Positions 43,249 through 52,648 of a stretch of DNA of 64,000 nucleotides are shown one piece after another. How positions within the stretch are numbered: the stretch's first letter is position 1; each line of letters starts with the position of its first letter. Origin of the DNA: Algibacter_G agarivorans (GTDB lineage Bacteria > Bacteroidota > Bacteroidia > Flavobacteriales > Flavobacteriaceae); the NCBI RefSeq assembly GCF_039543245.1, contig NZ_BAABJJ010000038.1, forward strand, positions 1-64,000. The letters are read 5' to 3'. A model generated the notes under the pieces. The model ran no database searches, had not been told where the DNA came from, and worked only from the letters and a program-made list of their open reading frames with translations. Made by a program: the position numbers and the translations under genes.

Positions 43249-46200
43249 ATGTTTAGACGTCTTACTTTGTTATTTGTTTTTTGCTTTGTATTTCTGGGTT
43301 TTTCACAAACAAAGACTTATCAATTTGCACATTTATCTACTGCTGAAGGTTTATCTCAAAGTTCGGCTATTGCCATTCATCAAGATAACTTGGGGCAAAT
43401 TTGGATAGGTACCCGAGATGGGTTAAATAAATATGACGGTAACAAGTTCACAGTTTATAGAACCGAAGTTGATAATCCAGCATCAATAAGCAATAATGAT
43501 ATTCTTGCCATTCAACAAGATAAAGATGGTTTTATTTGGGTTGGCACATACAATGGACTCAATAAATATAATCCAAAAACCAATATTTTCAAACGCTATT
43601 TTCATAATCAAGAAAAGACATCTTTGAGCAATAATACCGTATTGACCATTAAGCAACTGTCCAATGGTACCATATGGATTGGAACGTCTAACGGGCTATC
43701 GGTTTATGATAAATCTACAGATTCATTTAAGAATTTCTTAAAAAACGATTATGTTTTATCCATTCTTGAAACTCAAAATGCATCAATTTTTATAGGAACA
43801 ACAACAGGAGTAAGAACACTAAGAGATAGAGAGAATGATAATTTTCAATTTAAAACCAGTATAGGAAGTGAGGCCTTGCATGTTCAGGATTTAGTCGAAA
43901 ACCCAAAGGGAGACTTATTGTTGGCAACTAAAGATATGAGTGTTTTGGAATATAACCCGAAAACAGAAAAGATATCCCCTTATTTTTCTGCAGAAGCTTT
44001 AAATGGTAATAATAAAAATGTAAGACAATTGCTTTTTGATGATAACAATCAATTATGGCTTGGTACTTATAACGGGCTTCAGATTGCAAATAAAAGTAGA
44101 GATATAACATTGTTAACTAACAATATTGCTGATTCTAAAAGTTTAAGCAAGAACTCCATAAAATCCTTATTTAAGGATGAAAAAGGTTCTGTCTGGATAG
44201 GTACTTATTACGGAGGGGTGAATATTTGGGACCAATCCAATGTGAATTTTGTAAGTATCACACAAAACCCTGATAAAACAGGATTAAGTTATAATGTAGT
44301 GAGTTCCATTGAAAATTATAAAGATGCTATTTTCTTCGGAACCGAAGGTGGGGGGATTACAGTTCTTGATAAAAGGGATAATGCCTATCAATACATTAAT
44401 AAGGGAAATACGCCTCAACTTTCTGATAACAATATTAAATCGTTGATGTTGTCCAAAAATGATAAACTATGGATTGGAACATTTAATAGTGGTATAACGG
44501 TTTATAATCCTAAGTCACTGAGTTTTGATACATCTATGTTATCTGAAAACCTTAAGGATTATTTAAACAATGTTGGGGTATATGCCATAAAACAGGACCA
44601 GGAGCAAAATATGTGGTTGGGTACTTTTGGCAAAGGATTAGTAAAATATAATGTTAATACCAAAGCTGTTCAAATTTTTGGTTTTAATGAAGACGGGTAC
44701 AATTCTTTATCAAGCAATTTAGTCCGTGCTTTGGAAATTGATGCGGAACAAAACGTTTGGGTTGGCGCGGAAAAAGGACTTAACAAAATAGATATAAACG
44801 GAAAGGTTACCAATTATTTTTATGATTTTGCCCTTCAGTATGGTGATGATGTTCTGACTGTTTTTGAAGATTCCAATAAACAAATTTGGGTTGGTACAAA
44901 AGCAAAAGGCCTTTTTGTATTTCAGGACTCAGATTTTAAGTCTATAAAATTGTCAGTTGATAATAAAATGATTTCAGCGGTTCGCAGTATACTTGAAGAT
45001 GCCTCTAAAAACCTTTGGATAAGTACAAATCAAGGCTTAGTGAAATTCAATATTAAAACAAAAAACACCACGTTTTTCAATCAAAAGGAAGGTCTTATAA
45101 GTAATGAGTTCAATGATAATGCAAGTTTGAAAACGGGGACGGCAGAATTTTATTTTGGGAGCCCGGCTGGTGTTACTTATTTTGATTCTGAAAAGTTAAC
45201 AACTAACAGATATGCTCCACAAGTTATTATAACAGATTTTAAAATCAAGAATAAATCTGTGGTTTTAAGTGATGAGGATGCCGTTTTAGAAAAAACCATT
45301 CCGTTTACGGAGTCATTAAAGTTATCTTATGACCAAGGTAATTTTAGCGTGTCTTTTGCAATGCCAAATTTTATTAATTCTAATAACAACCATTATCAAT
45401 ACCGTCTAAAAGGGCTTGAAAAGGAATGGGTTTTAACTACAGGTAGTACCGCTTCATATACCATTCAAAATCCAGGAGATTATATTTTTGAAGTCAAAGG
45501 AGCTAATAGTGATAATGTATGGAATACTAATGCAACACAATTAAAAATTCAATTAAACCCGGCACCATGGCGGAGTTGGTGGGCATTTTTATTGTATGGA
45601 TTGGTGATTTTGACAGCGCTGTATTTTTTAATGACCATTTTGAAATCGAAAACAAAACTTCGACACGAATTAGAATTAGAACATATTGAAACCGAAAGAA
45701 CCAAAGAAGTAAACAAAGCAAAACTAGAATTCTTCACTAATATTTCCCATGAGTTCAGAACACCTTTGGCCTTGATTTTGGGACCATTGCATCAAATACT
45801 TGAAGGGTATAAAGGTAGTAGCGGTATGTATAAAAAACTATTGGTGGTAGAAAGTAGCGCCAATCATTTACTAAAACTTATCAATCGTCTGATGGATTTT
45901 AGGAAGCTGGAAAATAATCTTTTTAAGTTGGAAGCAGCTGAAGGAAATATTGTTAAGTTTTTAAAAGAGATTTATCTATCCTTTAGTGAATTTGCTAAAG
46001 ATGGCGATTATGATTATGGTTTTCATACCACAGATGAAGAGATTTTGGTCTATTACGACCGATACAAATTAGAGCGTGTGTTTTATAATTTGATTTCAAA
46101 TGCGTTTAGGTACACTCCAAAAAATGGAAAAATAGCTATTAGGGTTACGCAGGAAAATGGAAAAATAATAATTCGAGTAGAAGATTCTGGAGTAGGTGTT

Positions 46201-47298
46201 GCCGAAGAATATCAAGATAAGATTTTTGAGCGTTTCTTTGAAGTTGCAGTAAATAATAAGCCAGATAACAATTATAACAAAGGGACTGGCATCGGACTTT
46301 CCATAGCAAAAAATATTGTCAATTTACACAAAGGAGAAATCAGTGTGAGTAAAAATGATAATGCCCAAGGTTCTGTTTTTTCGGTAATACTTCCTTTGGG
46401 GCATGAACATTTAACGGAAGACGAAATTATAAAAGATTTCAAGTTTAGCGATGATGTATCTCAATACGTAACACAATTAGAGGAACCCTTTGTTATTCTT
46501 GAAGATGATATAGCAGCGGAAATACCTGCCGAAGAAAAGTTAACGATTCTTTTAGTAGAAGATAATAAACCACTTAGGAAATTTATGCGTGGTCTGTTAA
46601 AAGATGATTATAATATTCTTGAAGCAGAAAACGGCAAAGTAGCCTTTAAAATTGCTAAAAAAGAAGCGCCAGATTTAATTGTTAGCGATGTGGTTATGCC
46701 GGTAATGGCAGGAACAGAATTATGCTCTGTATTAAAACAAGATTTGCAAACCAGCCACATTCCTATTGTGTTGTTAACATCGCGTTCATCATTAGTATAT
46801 AAATTGGAAGGCTTGGAAAGTGGGGCAGATGATTACATTAGTAAACCCTTTAATGTAAAAGAATTTAAATTTCGTATTAAGAATTTGTTAGATGCGAGTT
46901 TTAGATTAAAGGAAAAATTTTCATCAAATGACCCATTGCAGCCAAATGAAGTTATTATTTCTTCGTATGATGAGAAACTTTATAAAAATGCACTTCAAAT
47001 TGTTGAAGACAATATAGGTAATGAAGAATTTGATATTCCGTATTTCTGTTCAGAATTAGGAGTAAGCAGAACCATGTTGTTTACCAAAACAAAAGCCTGG
47101 TCAAATTTTACACCAAATGGTTTCATTCAGCATTTTAGAATGCGGCGTGCCGCCCAATTATTAGAACAGGGAAAAATAAACATCTCAGAGGTAAGCAATA
47201 AAGTTGGTTTTAAGAACCCAAAGTATTTCAGCAAGTGTTTTCAAAAGAAATTTGGTGAAACCCCAACACAGTATGCTAATAAATTTTTTGATTATTAG
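43249..47298 (+). CDS. Hybrid two-component system sensor-regulator (HTCS)
   Basis: A one-protein sensor and transcription factor of 1349 aa. Two seven-bladed propellers of Reg_prop repeats fill the periplasmic part (repeated IWIGT-x-x-GL). A Y_Y_Y domain follows (near 690-770; YQYRLKGLEKEWV), then one transmembrane helix (about 775-795). HisKA comes next, with H834 in NISHEFRTPL, then a HATPase (ERVFYNLISNAFRY, GTGIGLSIAKNIV). A receiver has phospho-acceptor D1147 (SDVVMPV), and the C-terminal AraC HTH covers about 1245-1345. HTCS bind oligosaccharides and activate the adjacent susCD. Here that would be susCD 2, giving it dual control with the GntR operators at 47390. Confidence 0.95.
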   Translation: MFRRLTLLFVFCFVFLGFSQTKTYQFAHLSTAEGLSQSSAIAIHQDNLGQIWIGTRDGLNKYDGNKFTVYRTEVDNPASISNNDILAIQQDKDGFIWVGTYNGLNKYNPKTNIFKRYFHNQEKTSLSNNTVLTIKQLSNGTIWIGTSNGLSVYDKSTDSFKNFLKNDYVLSILETQNASIFIGTTTGVRTLRDRENDNFQFKTSIGSEALHVQDLVENPKGDLLLATKDMSVLEYNPKTEKISPYFSAEALNGNNKNVRQLLFDDNNQLWLGTYNGLQIANKSRDITLLTNNIADSKSLSKNSIKSLFKDEKGSVWIGTYYGGVNIWDQSNVNFVSITQNPDKTGLSYNVVSSIENYKDAIFFGTEGGGITVLDKRDNAYQYINKGNTPQLSDNNIKSLMLSKNDKLWIGTFNSGITVYNPKSLSFDTSMLSENLKDYLNNVGVYAIKQDQEQNMWLGTFGKGLVKYNVNTKAVQIFGFNEDGYNSLSSNLVRALEIDAEQNVWVGAEKGLNKIDINGKVTNYFYDFALQYGDDVLTVFEDSNKQIWVGTKAKGLFVFQDSDFKSIKLSVDNKMISAVRSILEDASKNLWISTNQGLVKFNIKTKNTTFFNQKEGLISNEFNDNASLKTGTAEFYFGSPAGVTYFDSEKLTTNRYAPQVIITDFKIKNKSVVLSDEDAVLEKTIPFTESLKLSYDQGNFSVSFAMPNFINSNNNHYQYRLKGLEKEWVLTTGSTASYTIQNPGDYIFEVKGANSDNVWNTNATQLKIQLNPAPWRSWWAFLLYGLVILTALYFLMTILKSKTKLRHELELEHIETERTKEVNKAKLEFFTNISHEFRTPLALILGPLHQILEGYKGSSGMYKKLLVVESSANHLLKLINRLMDFRKLENNLFKLEAAEGNIVKFLKEIYLSFSEFAKDGDYDYGFHTTDEEILVYYDRYKLERVFYNLISNAFRYTPKNGKIAIRVTQENGKIIIRVEDSGVGVAEEYQDKIFERFFEVAVNNKPDNNYNKGTGIGLSIAKNIVNLHKGEISVSKNDNAQGSVFSVILPLGHEHLTEDEIIKDFKFSDDVSQYVTQLEEPFVILEDDIAAEIPAEEKLTILLVEDNKPLRKFMRGLLKDDYNILEAENGKVAFKIAKKEAPDLIVSDVVMPVMAGTELCSVLKQDLQTSHIPIVLLTSRSSLVYKLEGLESGADDYISKPFNVKEFKFRIKNLLDASFRLKEKFSSNDPLQPNEVIISSYDEKLYKNALQIVEDNIGNEEFDIPYFCSELGVSRTMLFTKTKAWSNFTPNGFIQHFRMRRAAQLLEQGKINISEVSNKVGFKNPKYFSKCFQKKFGETPTQYANKFFDY

Positions 47299-47364
47299 TA
47301 ACTCCATTATATATCTTCTTAATAATTAAGGGTAAAAAAATCCCTACTCTAAATAGAACCGTGT

Positions 47365-47427
47365 TTTGGTTTAATATTTTTTTGTATATTTGGAAAACCA
47401 ATTTGGAAAACCAATTTGGAAAACCAA
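47365..47427 (+). promoter_or_regulatory. Promoter with three GntR-type operators before susCD 2
   Basis: TTTG (47365-47368), 16 bp, then TATATTTG (47385-47392). TTGGAAAACCAA repeats exactly three times at 13-bp steps (47390, 47403, 47416). The first copy overlaps the -7 box. Confidence 0.7.
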
Positions 47428-47571
47428 TTAATTGAATGAATGTAAATAAGGTTGAAAATCGAATTTTGTACAATAGTATACCTATTTTGAATTTTTGAAC
47501 TCCACTTTTAATTTACTTTTACCATTAACCTATAAACCCAGGTATATATGAAGATTATAGAATAAATTATT

Positions 47572-47664
47572 ATGAAAAACAACAAATTGAATAAAAGATA
47601 TGTTGAAGGATTATTAGTCTTTATCATTATTGTATTCGGTTTATTAATTATTTTTTTAAGCTAA
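47572..47664 (+). CDS. 30-residue membrane microprotein upstream of susC 2
   Basis: MKNNKLNKRYVEGLLVFIII and a further ten residues to TAA at 47664: a basic N-terminus plus one hydrophobic helix. It ends 29 bp before susC and lies in the same leader RNA after the GntR-type promoter. It could be a small membrane protein or a leader peptide; too short for any family call. Confidence 0.45.
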   Translation: MKNNKLNKRYVEGLLVFIIIVFGLLIIFLS

Positions 47665-47693
47665 CAGATTAACTAAATTTAACAAACAAACAA

Positions 47694-50600
47694 ATGAGAA
47701 AAAACAAACAATTAAAGAAGACATTCCTTTTACTATTAGGATTTTGTTTTGCGTTTACTTTGAATGCCCAACAAAAAACGATAAAGGGAACTGTAACCGC
47801 AGAAGCCGATGGTATGGCGCTGCCAGGTGTTAATGTTATTGTCAAAGGAACTAGTAAAGGGGCCTCAACAGATTTTGATGGAAACTATACTATAGAGGTA
47901 AGCGGAAACGATGTTACTTTATTATTTAGCTATATAGGGTATGCAACCAAAGCAGTTGCAGTAGGCGATTCAAATACAATAAATGTAGCTTTAAAAGAAG
48001 ATTTGGCTTCACTAGACGAAGTTGTCGTTGTTGGTTATGGATCTCGTAGAAAAAGTGATGTAACAGGTGCGGTATCTTCAGTAAAATCTGAAGAATTAAA
48101 TGCATTCCCTGTTTTAGATGCAGCACAAGCATTACAGGGACGAGCAGCTGGGGTAGTTGTGCAATCTAATAATGGTGGTGAGCCTGGAGCACCTATCAAT
48201 ATAAAAATTAGAGGTAATACGTCTATTAATGCAAGTAGTGCGCCGCTTATTGTTGTAGATGGTTTTGTAGGTGCAACTATGCCACAGCCAAATGACATTC
48301 AATCTATGGAGGTGTTAAAAGATGCTTCTGCAACCGCTATATATGGTTCTAGAGGTTCGAATGGAGTTGTTTTAGTAACTACTAAAAAAGGTAGAAGCGG
48401 TAAATTAACTGTTGAAATTAATTCTAATTATTCTATTCAAAATACTTCAAGTGAATTAGATTTATTAAACGCAGATCAATTTGCATCTTATCAAACAGCA
48501 TTAAATCCTGGTTATACTCCAGGAAATGCAAACACAGATTGGCAGAACTTACTTTACGACTCAGGAAGTACTGCGAATCATCAATTCTCTTTTTCAGGAG
48601 GAAGTGATAACATAAACTTTTATGCTTCTGCTAATTATTTTAAACAAGACGGGGTTATTATAAATTCTGAATTTGAAAGAATATCTTTCTTGTCAAATAT
48701 TGATGCACAAGTAACTGATAAATTAAAATTAGGCCTTAATCTTTTTGGTAGTAGAGGTGCTAAAGATGGAGTTCCTACTCAATCAACTGGCGAAACTGCA
48801 AATGGTGGTGGAGATGATGTTGTTGGATTAACCTTTAGATTTGCACCAGATTTAGGAATACAAGATGCAAACGGGTTAAATACAATTAACTCTGTAGGAG
48901 ATAATGTGGATAATCCGTATGCCATTGCTACTGAAGCTGTAAATGAAACTAAAACAGATAATTATAGAGCAAACTTATATGCAAATTATGATATCATAGA
49001 AGGTCTTACTTTTAAAACTACTTTTGGATATAGTACAAGAAATGAAACTTTTGGTCTTTTTAGACCATCAACATTAATTGTTACAGCTGGAGGAAGTACA
49101 GGCGGTAGAGCTATAATAGAAAATTTTAAGAGAACAATCCTATTGAGTGAAAATTACTTAACTTATAAAAGAGAAATAGGGAAAGGAGATTTAACAGTAT
49201 TAGCAGGTTATTCTTATCAAAAAAATAATACTCAAAGATTCGCAGCAGGTGCTCAAGGATTTACCTCTGATTCGTTTTCTTATCATAATTTAGGTGGTGG
49301 TTCAGTACAGTTAATACCAACATCATCTTTATCAATATCAGAAATTCAATCTCAATTCGGAAGATTGAATTACGATTATGATGATAAGTATTTATTAACA
49401 GCTACTGTAAGACGAGATGGAGCATCTAACTTTGCTGCTAACGAGAAATATGCTATTTTCCCATCAGGTGCTATAGGTTGGAAAATTTCAAATGAAGACT
49501 TTTTAAAAAATCATGAAACTATTTCAAATTTAAAGCTAAGAGCTAGTTATGGTTTAACTGGTAACCAAGGTATATCACCTTATGAGTCATTAGCAAAATT
49601 TGATAACATTTATGCAGTTACTAATGGACAGACCGTAAGTGCAGTTACTCCTGATCAAGCAGCCAATCCAGATTTAAAATGGGAAACTTCTTATCAAACA
49701 AACATCGGTTTAGATTTAGGTTTATTCAATAGTAAAATTTCACTTTCTTTAGACTATTATAACATTGATACTAAAGACCTTTTAATAAATGACCAGAGCC
49801 AGCCAGAATATTTTGGTTTTCTAACGCCTGCTAGTTTAAAAAATGTTGGTGAGGTTAATAACAAAGGATTTGAAATTAATTTAAATACGAGAAACATAAG
49901 TAACGATAATTTTACATGGACTACAGATTTTAATTGGTCTACGAACAAAAATGAATTTGTTACTTTGTTAGATGGTCAAGACTTATTTCAAGATGCTTCT
50001 CCAGGTTATTTTAACATAGATCGTACGCACGTTCTAAGAGAAGGTGAAGCTGTTGGTGTTTTTTGGGGCTATGATTATCAAGGTGTCTACCAAGGCGGTG
50101 CTTTACCAGCAGGTACAGCTATTTTACCTGGAGCTGAAGCCGGAGATCAATTATTTGCAGATGTAGATGAAAGTGGTGAAATTACTCCTGCAGATCAAAA
50201 AATAATAGGAAACCCTAACCCAGATTGGACAATGGGTATTACAAATAACTTTACTTATAAAGACTTTGATTTAAACATCTTTTTTCAAGGTGTTCAAGGT
50301 GGTGATATCATGAACCTTACGGCTGTTCAGTTGTTTAATGGAGATTCGAATGCTACAACAGATGTATTAAACTCTTGGACTCCAAGTAATACAAACACAA
50401 ATATACCACGTGCCAAACTTAGAGGAAAAGAGATTTCTTCTCGCTTTGTTGAAGATGGAAGTTATATTAGATTAAAAAATATAGCCATAGGCTATAATTT
50501 ACCTTCAAATGTTGTTGAGAAGTTAGGAATGGATAGCGTTAGATTATCTTTTAGTGGACAGAATTTGTTGACTTTTACAAACTACTCTGGATTAGATCCT

Positions 50601-50723
50601 GAAGTGAGTTATTTTGGATCAGGTGAAGCGGGAAGCGAAGAAAGTAACACAACAAATGGGTTTGATTTTGGGAATTATCCAAATGTGGAGTCTTTTACTT
50701 TCAGCGTTAATTTGAAATTTTAA
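47694..50723 (+). CDS. SusC/RagA-family TonB-dependent transporter 2
   Basis: The second outer-membrane glycan importer of the locus, 1009 aa. Signal about 1-25 (ending LNAQ); carboxypeptidase-like domain (TIKGTVTAEADGMALPGVNV, GASTDFDGNYTIEV); TonB-box region LDEVVVVGYGSRRKSD; plug with VDGFVGATM and SATAIYGSRGSNGV; barrel ending FSVNLKF. It pairs with the SusD encoded 36 bp downstream. The upstream GntR operators suggest co-regulation with the first system, while the adjacent HTCS suggests its own inducer. Confidence 0.95.
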   Translation: MRKNKQLKKTFLLLLGFCFAFTLNAQQKTIKGTVTAEADGMALPGVNVIVKGTSKGASTDFDGNYTIEVSGNDVTLLFSYIGYATKAVAVGDSNTINVALKEDLASLDEVVVVGYGSRRKSDVTGAVSSVKSEELNAFPVLDAAQALQGRAAGVVVQSNNGGEPGAPINIKIRGNTSINASSAPLIVVDGFVGATMPQPNDIQSMEVLKDASATAIYGSRGSNGVVLVTTKKGRSGKLTVEINSNYSIQNTSSELDLLNADQFASYQTALNPGYTPGNANTDWQNLLYDSGSTANHQFSFSGGSDNINFYASANYFKQDGVIINSEFERISFLSNIDAQVTDKLKLGLNLFGSRGAKDGVPTQSTGETANGGGDDVVGLTFRFAPDLGIQDANGLNTINSVGDNVDNPYAIATEAVNETKTDNYRANLYANYDIIEGLTFKTTFGYSTRNETFGLFRPSTLIVTAGGSTGGRAIIENFKRTILLSENYLTYKREIGKGDLTVLAGYSYQKNNTQRFAAGAQGFTSDSFSYHNLGGGSVQLIPTSSLSISEIQSQFGRLNYDYDDKYLLTATVRRDGASNFAANEKYAIFPSGAIGWKISNEDFLKNHETISNLKLRASYGLTGNQGISPYESLAKFDNIYAVTNGQTVSAVTPDQAANPDLKWETSYQTNIGLDLGLFNSKISLSLDYYNIDTKDLLINDQSQPEYFGFLTPASLKNVGEVNNKGFEINLNTRNISNDNFTWTTDFNWSTNKNEFVTLLDGQDLFQDASPGYFNIDRTHVLREGEAVGVFWGYDYQGVYQGGALPAGTAILPGAEAGDQLFADVDESGEITPADQKIIGNPNPDWTMGITNNFTYKDFDLNIFFQGVQGGDIMNLTAVQLFNGDSNATTDVLNSWTPSNTNTNIPRAKLRGKEISSRFVEDGSYIRLKNIAIGYNLPSNVVEKLGMDSVRLSFSGQNLLTFTNYSGLDPEVSYFGSGEAGSEESNTTNGFDFGNYPNVESFTFSVNLKF

Positions 50724-50759
50724 TCGTAAATTTAATAAGTTTAATTAAAAAAATATAAA

Positions 50760-52292
50760 ATGAAAACATACAAATATTTACTCTTATTGATAGGAATATC
50801 AATATTAGGGTGTTCAGATTTAGAAGAAGCGCCAGTAGGTTTATTAGCGCCAGAAGGCTTTTTTAACAGTGTTGCTGATTTACAAACAGCTGTTAATGGT
50901 ACTTACGGACACATGACTGATGAAGACTTTTGGGGGAGAAAAATGTCATTACCGCTTATGTTACGTAGTGATATGGTAGCTATTGGTGACCCAACAACAT
51001 CGACAAGAAGAATTGAGCATGACGAATTTAATGTTCCAACTGATAATGGAATGATTTCGGGCTATTGGAATAGAGTGTATCAAATTATAGCAGCTGCTAA
51101 TCAGGCTATTGCCGGAGCAGAACTAATAGGTGTAGCTGATGAGTTGAAAAACCCAGTAGTTGCACAAGCTTATTTTGCACGAGCTTTTGCATACTTTCAT
51201 TTAGTAAGACAATTTGGAGATATTCCTTATTTAGATGCACCTGTAACTGATGCGGCAGCAGCTGGTGCTATCAGTAAAACATCAGCAGCTGATGTGTACA
51301 CAAACATTATTGCAGATTTAGGGTTTGCTAAAATATGGTTGCCAAATACACAAGATGCGAGATCTATACCTGCTAAATCAGCAGCTCACTCTTATTTAGC
51401 TTTAGTGTATTTAACTATGGGAGATTATCCAAAAGCGTATGCAGAAGCTAAAGGTGTTATTGATAATGAAGGAATATACAGCTTAGGTTTAGAACCAGAT
51501 TTTCAAGATTTATTTGATGCAACTACAATAGATGGTTCTAAAGAACCAATATTTGCATTAGATTTTAATGGATTTAGAGATGGTGATTTAGGTCAAGATT
51601 ATGCACCGGCATTAACGGGGCTTAGAAATGACGAACAATATGGTCTTGGAGGAGGCTGGTCAGTTGGTGTTCCATCTCTTGAAGTATATAATACTTGGGA
51701 TGACGGAGATTATAGAAAATCGGTTAGTTTAGATGATACAGGCGTTTTTAATGGTGTCGTACAACCTTATACTGTTTTTAAGGAGAGTGGTGCCAGCGGT
51801 AGAGGTGTAAATCGCCCACATATTGCAAAATATACCCGTCATACAGGAGTCACTGCTAACGGAAATGGTAGAGCGTCACAGAACAACTATTCTATGATTC
51901 GTTATGCAGAAGTATTGTTAATAGCTGCTGAAGCATTAAACGAAGTGACACCAGGAACTACAGAGGCAGAGGGTTATGTAAACAGAGTTAGAAAAAGAGC
52001 AAGAGATGGTGCTTTAGGTTCAACTCCCTCAGCTTTTCCTGCAGACGTTTCTGGATTATCAAAAGACGATTTTAGAACAATGGTTTTAGAAGATCGTAAA
52101 TGGGAGCTTGCCTTTGAGTTTAAAAGATGGTATGACATTGCTAGAAGAAGAATGGGACCAGAAGTGTTTTCTGCTTCAGGTTTAGAAGGAGCAAAACCTG
52201 GCTTTGATGAGAATCAAGATTATTTATATCCATTACCTTCAGATGAGTTAGCTAGAAATCCTAATTTATTACCAAATAACCCTAATTACTAG
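50760..52292 (+). CDS. SusD-family surface glycan-binding lipoprotein 2
   Basis: Lipoprotein signal MKTYKYLLLLIGISILGC. The helical SusD core has QIIAAANQAIAGAELIG, AQAYFARAFAYFHLVRQFGD, SYLALVYLTMGDYPKA and the C-terminal LEDRKWELAFEFKRWYDIARRR signature. Length 510 aa. Works with the SusC encoded just upstream. No SusE-like gene follows; hairpins in the next gap end the unit. Confidence 0.95.
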   Translation: MKTYKYLLLLIGISILGCSDLEEAPVGLLAPEGFFNSVADLQTAVNGTYGHMTDEDFWGRKMSLPLMLRSDMVAIGDPTTSTRRIEHDEFNVPTDNGMISGYWNRVYQIIAAANQAIAGAELIGVADELKNPVVAQAYFARAFAYFHLVRQFGDIPYLDAPVTDAAAAGAISKTSAADVYTNIIADLGFAKIWLPNTQDARSIPAKSAAHSYLALVYLTMGDYPKAYAEAKGVIDNEGIYSLGLEPDFQDLFDATTIDGSKEPIFALDFNGFRDGDLGQDYAPALTGLRNDEQYGLGGGWSVGVPSLEVYNTWDDGDYRKSVSLDDTGVFNGVVQPYTVFKESGASGRGVNRPHIAKYTRHTGVTANGNGRASQNNYSMIRYAEVLLIAAEALNEVTPGTTEAEGYVNRVRKRARDGALGSTPSAFPADVSGLSKDDFRTMVLEDRKWELAFEFKRWYDIARRRMGPEVFSASGLEGAKPGFDENQDYLYPLPSDELARNPNLLPNNPNY

Positions 52293-52630
52293 TTAGGAGA
52301 TTTATGATTAGTGTTAGTTTAGTTGATTTTTGTTCTCGGGTTTGCATTTTTAACATTTGCAAACCTAAGGATGAAAAAAATATAATACCTCATTTAGAGG
52401 TGTTATAAAAACTTTATTACTAAAAATATTGAATAGATTTAATATAATCTATTTGAATTCTATTAATTGGGTTTGTAACTTTTTTTCTAAGTTGTAAACC
52501 CAATTTTAGTTTTAAAGAAAAAAATATAAAACCATTGCGTTAGTTTCTTTAAATAAAGGGATGTACAATTTTACCCCCTTTTTTGTATTTCTATTTGCAA
52601 CAATTAAAATACATTTGAAACGCATAACAT
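52293..52630. other. Intergenic region with three stem-loops
   Basis: GGTTTGCA/TGCAAACC (52339-52365), TATAATACCTC/GAGGTGTTATA (52381-52407) and AATTGGGTTT/AAACCCAATT (about 52465-52504) form successive hairpins. The middle one could terminate the susD 2 transcript. No gene and no GntR-type operator found. Confidence 0.55.
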
Positions 52631-52648
52631 ATGACATTAAATTTTATG

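Noticed and set aside
47390..47427. Tandem 13-bp repeats as a minisatellite or CRISPR remnant
   Set aside because: The same phased palindromes occur at other promoters over the -7 box, which fits operators better.
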